Position numbers and translations under genes: made by a program. DNA of 64,000 nucleotides, from NCBI RefSeq assembly GCF_023184515.1, contig NZ_JAAHBP010000007.1:1-64000 (forward strand), given 5' to 3'. The DNA comes from Streptomyces sp. D2-8 (GTDB lineage Bacteria; Actinomycetota; Actinomycetes; Streptomycetales; Streptomycetaceae). This document shows positions 63,411 through 64,000 of this stretch, piece by piece. The notes beneath the pieces were generated by a model. The model made no database searches, was not told the DNA's origin, and saw only the letters and a program-made list of their open reading frames with translations. Numbering within the stretch: position 1 is the first letter of the stretch; every line of letters starts with the position of its first letter.

Positions 63411-64000
63411 TCGGTGATGGTGCCTCTCAGGTAGCCGGCTGCGTGACGGGCGCGCTCCAGCGCGTCGTCCAGGTCGTCGCCGTAGGTGTTGACGTGACCG
63501 ACCTTGCGGCCGGGCTTCACGTCCTTGCCGTACATGTGGATCTTGAGCTGGGGGTCGCGGGCCATGCAGTGCAGGTACGCGGAGTACATGTCCGGGTAGT
63601 CGCCGCCGAGGACGTTGACCATGACGGTCCACGGGGCGCGCGGGCGCGGGTCGCCGAGGGGCAGGTCCAGGACCGCCCGGACGTGGTTGGCGAACTGGCT
63701 GGTGACGGCGCCGTCCATCGACCAGTGGCCGGAGTTGTGCGGGCGCATCGCGAGCTCGTTGACGAGGATGCGGCCGTCGCGGGTCTGGAACAGCTCGACG
63801 GCGAGGTGGCCGACGACGCCGAGTTCCTTGGCGATGTTCAGCGCCATCTCGGAGGCCTCCAGGGCGAGGGCCTCGTCGAGGTCGGGCGCCGGGGCGATGA
63901 CCGTGTCGCAGACGCCGTTCACCTGGCGGGACTCGACGACCGGGTAGGCCACGGCCTGCCCGTGCGGGGAGCGCACGACGTTGGCGGCGAGCTCGCGGAC
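63407..64000 (-). CDS. purK: N5-carboxyaminoimidazole ribonucleotide synthase, C-terminal part (runs off the window)
   Basis: Only the last 197 codons or so are inside the window; the start lies beyond base 64000. The fragment is the ATP-grasp catalytic part: [39 protein letters not shown] (metal Glu and Asn), [20 protein letters not shown] and WTVMVNVLG. It makes N5-CAIR from AIR, bicarbonate and ATP, and hands the product to PurE, whose gene overlaps its stop. Confidence 0.97.
   Translation of the reverse strand, partial: VRELAANVVRSPHGQAVAYPVVESRQVNGVCDTVIAPAPDLDEALALEASEMALNIAKELGVVGHLAVELFQTRDGRILVNELAMRPHNSGHWSMDGAVTSQFANHVRAVLDLPLGDPRPRAPWTVMVNVLGGDYPDMYSAYLHCMARDPQLKIHMYGKDVKPGRKVGHVNTYGDDLDDALERARHAAGYLRGTITE

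Overview
The window is chromosomal DNA from a high-GC actinomycete, almost certainly a Streptomyces. The evidence is a GC-rich third codon position throughout, a sporulation-type whiB gene, an F420 pathway pair (fbiA-fbiB), many LytR-CpsA-Psr (LCP) genes, a DUF5753/DUF397/ATPase regulatory cassette, and a left edge that matches the leader and tandem promoters of a Streptomyces rRNA operon whose 16S gene would lie just outside the window. The gene order (ahcY, CDF transporter, manA, SIS protein, Trm112, manB, DUF3499, whiB, fbiAB, manC-like, LCP cluster, acyl-CoA dehydrogenase, UDP-glucose dehydrogenase, purE-purK) is, from memory, that of the conserved core of Streptomyces chromosomes. I could not run a search to confirm this.

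Layout. 1-423: rRNA promoter/leader on the minus strand. 424-3180: SpoIIM-like and RDD membrane proteins and an unknown protein. 3313-10342: S-adenosylhomocysteine hydrolase, a CDF transporter and a minus-strand mannose block (manA, SIS protein, Trm112-like, manB). 10446-18582: lactate permease, DUF3499, a metallopeptidase relative, DUF5719 and a very large membrane glycosyltransferase. 18742-20170: whiB, and cysteine dioxygenase preceded by a short Cys-rich leader peptide. 20302-23653: F420 genes and a DNA glycosylase. 23882-39291: a wall-glycopolymer region with a nucleotidyltransferase, a secreted peptidoglycan amidase, a GT2 glycosyltransferase and six LCP ligase paralogs, plus a Cys-rich copper-storage protein. 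39411-41728: thioesterase and a regulatory trio (ATPase, XRE/DUF5753, DUF397) with a strong palindromic operator.

41730-55541 is an accessory island. A 2126-residue Rhs/YD-repeat protein is followed on the same strand by two small PH-like membrane proteins, a 45-residue membrane peptide and a decaying tail of frameshifted relatives, and it is divergent from a large secreted FG-GAP protein. The downstream part is visibly poorer in GC than its surroundings. I read it as a polymorphic toxin locus with candidate membrane immunity proteins. It is the best candidate here for an undescribed system, although the toxin tip matches no activity I recognise.

55757-64000 returns to core genes: acyl-CoA dehydrogenase, UDP-glucose dehydrogenase, a CGNR regulator divergent from two VOC genes, a 21-bp minisatellite, two M19 dipeptidases (one having lost all its metal ligands), purE and the 3' part of purK.

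How the genes fit together: ManA, ManB and the ManC-like enzyme make mannose-derived nucleotide sugars, UDP-glucose dehydrogenase makes UDP-glucuronate, the two glycosyltransferases could assemble polymers from such precursors, and LCP proteins attach polymers to peptidoglycan. These links are inferred from family knowledge and proximity.
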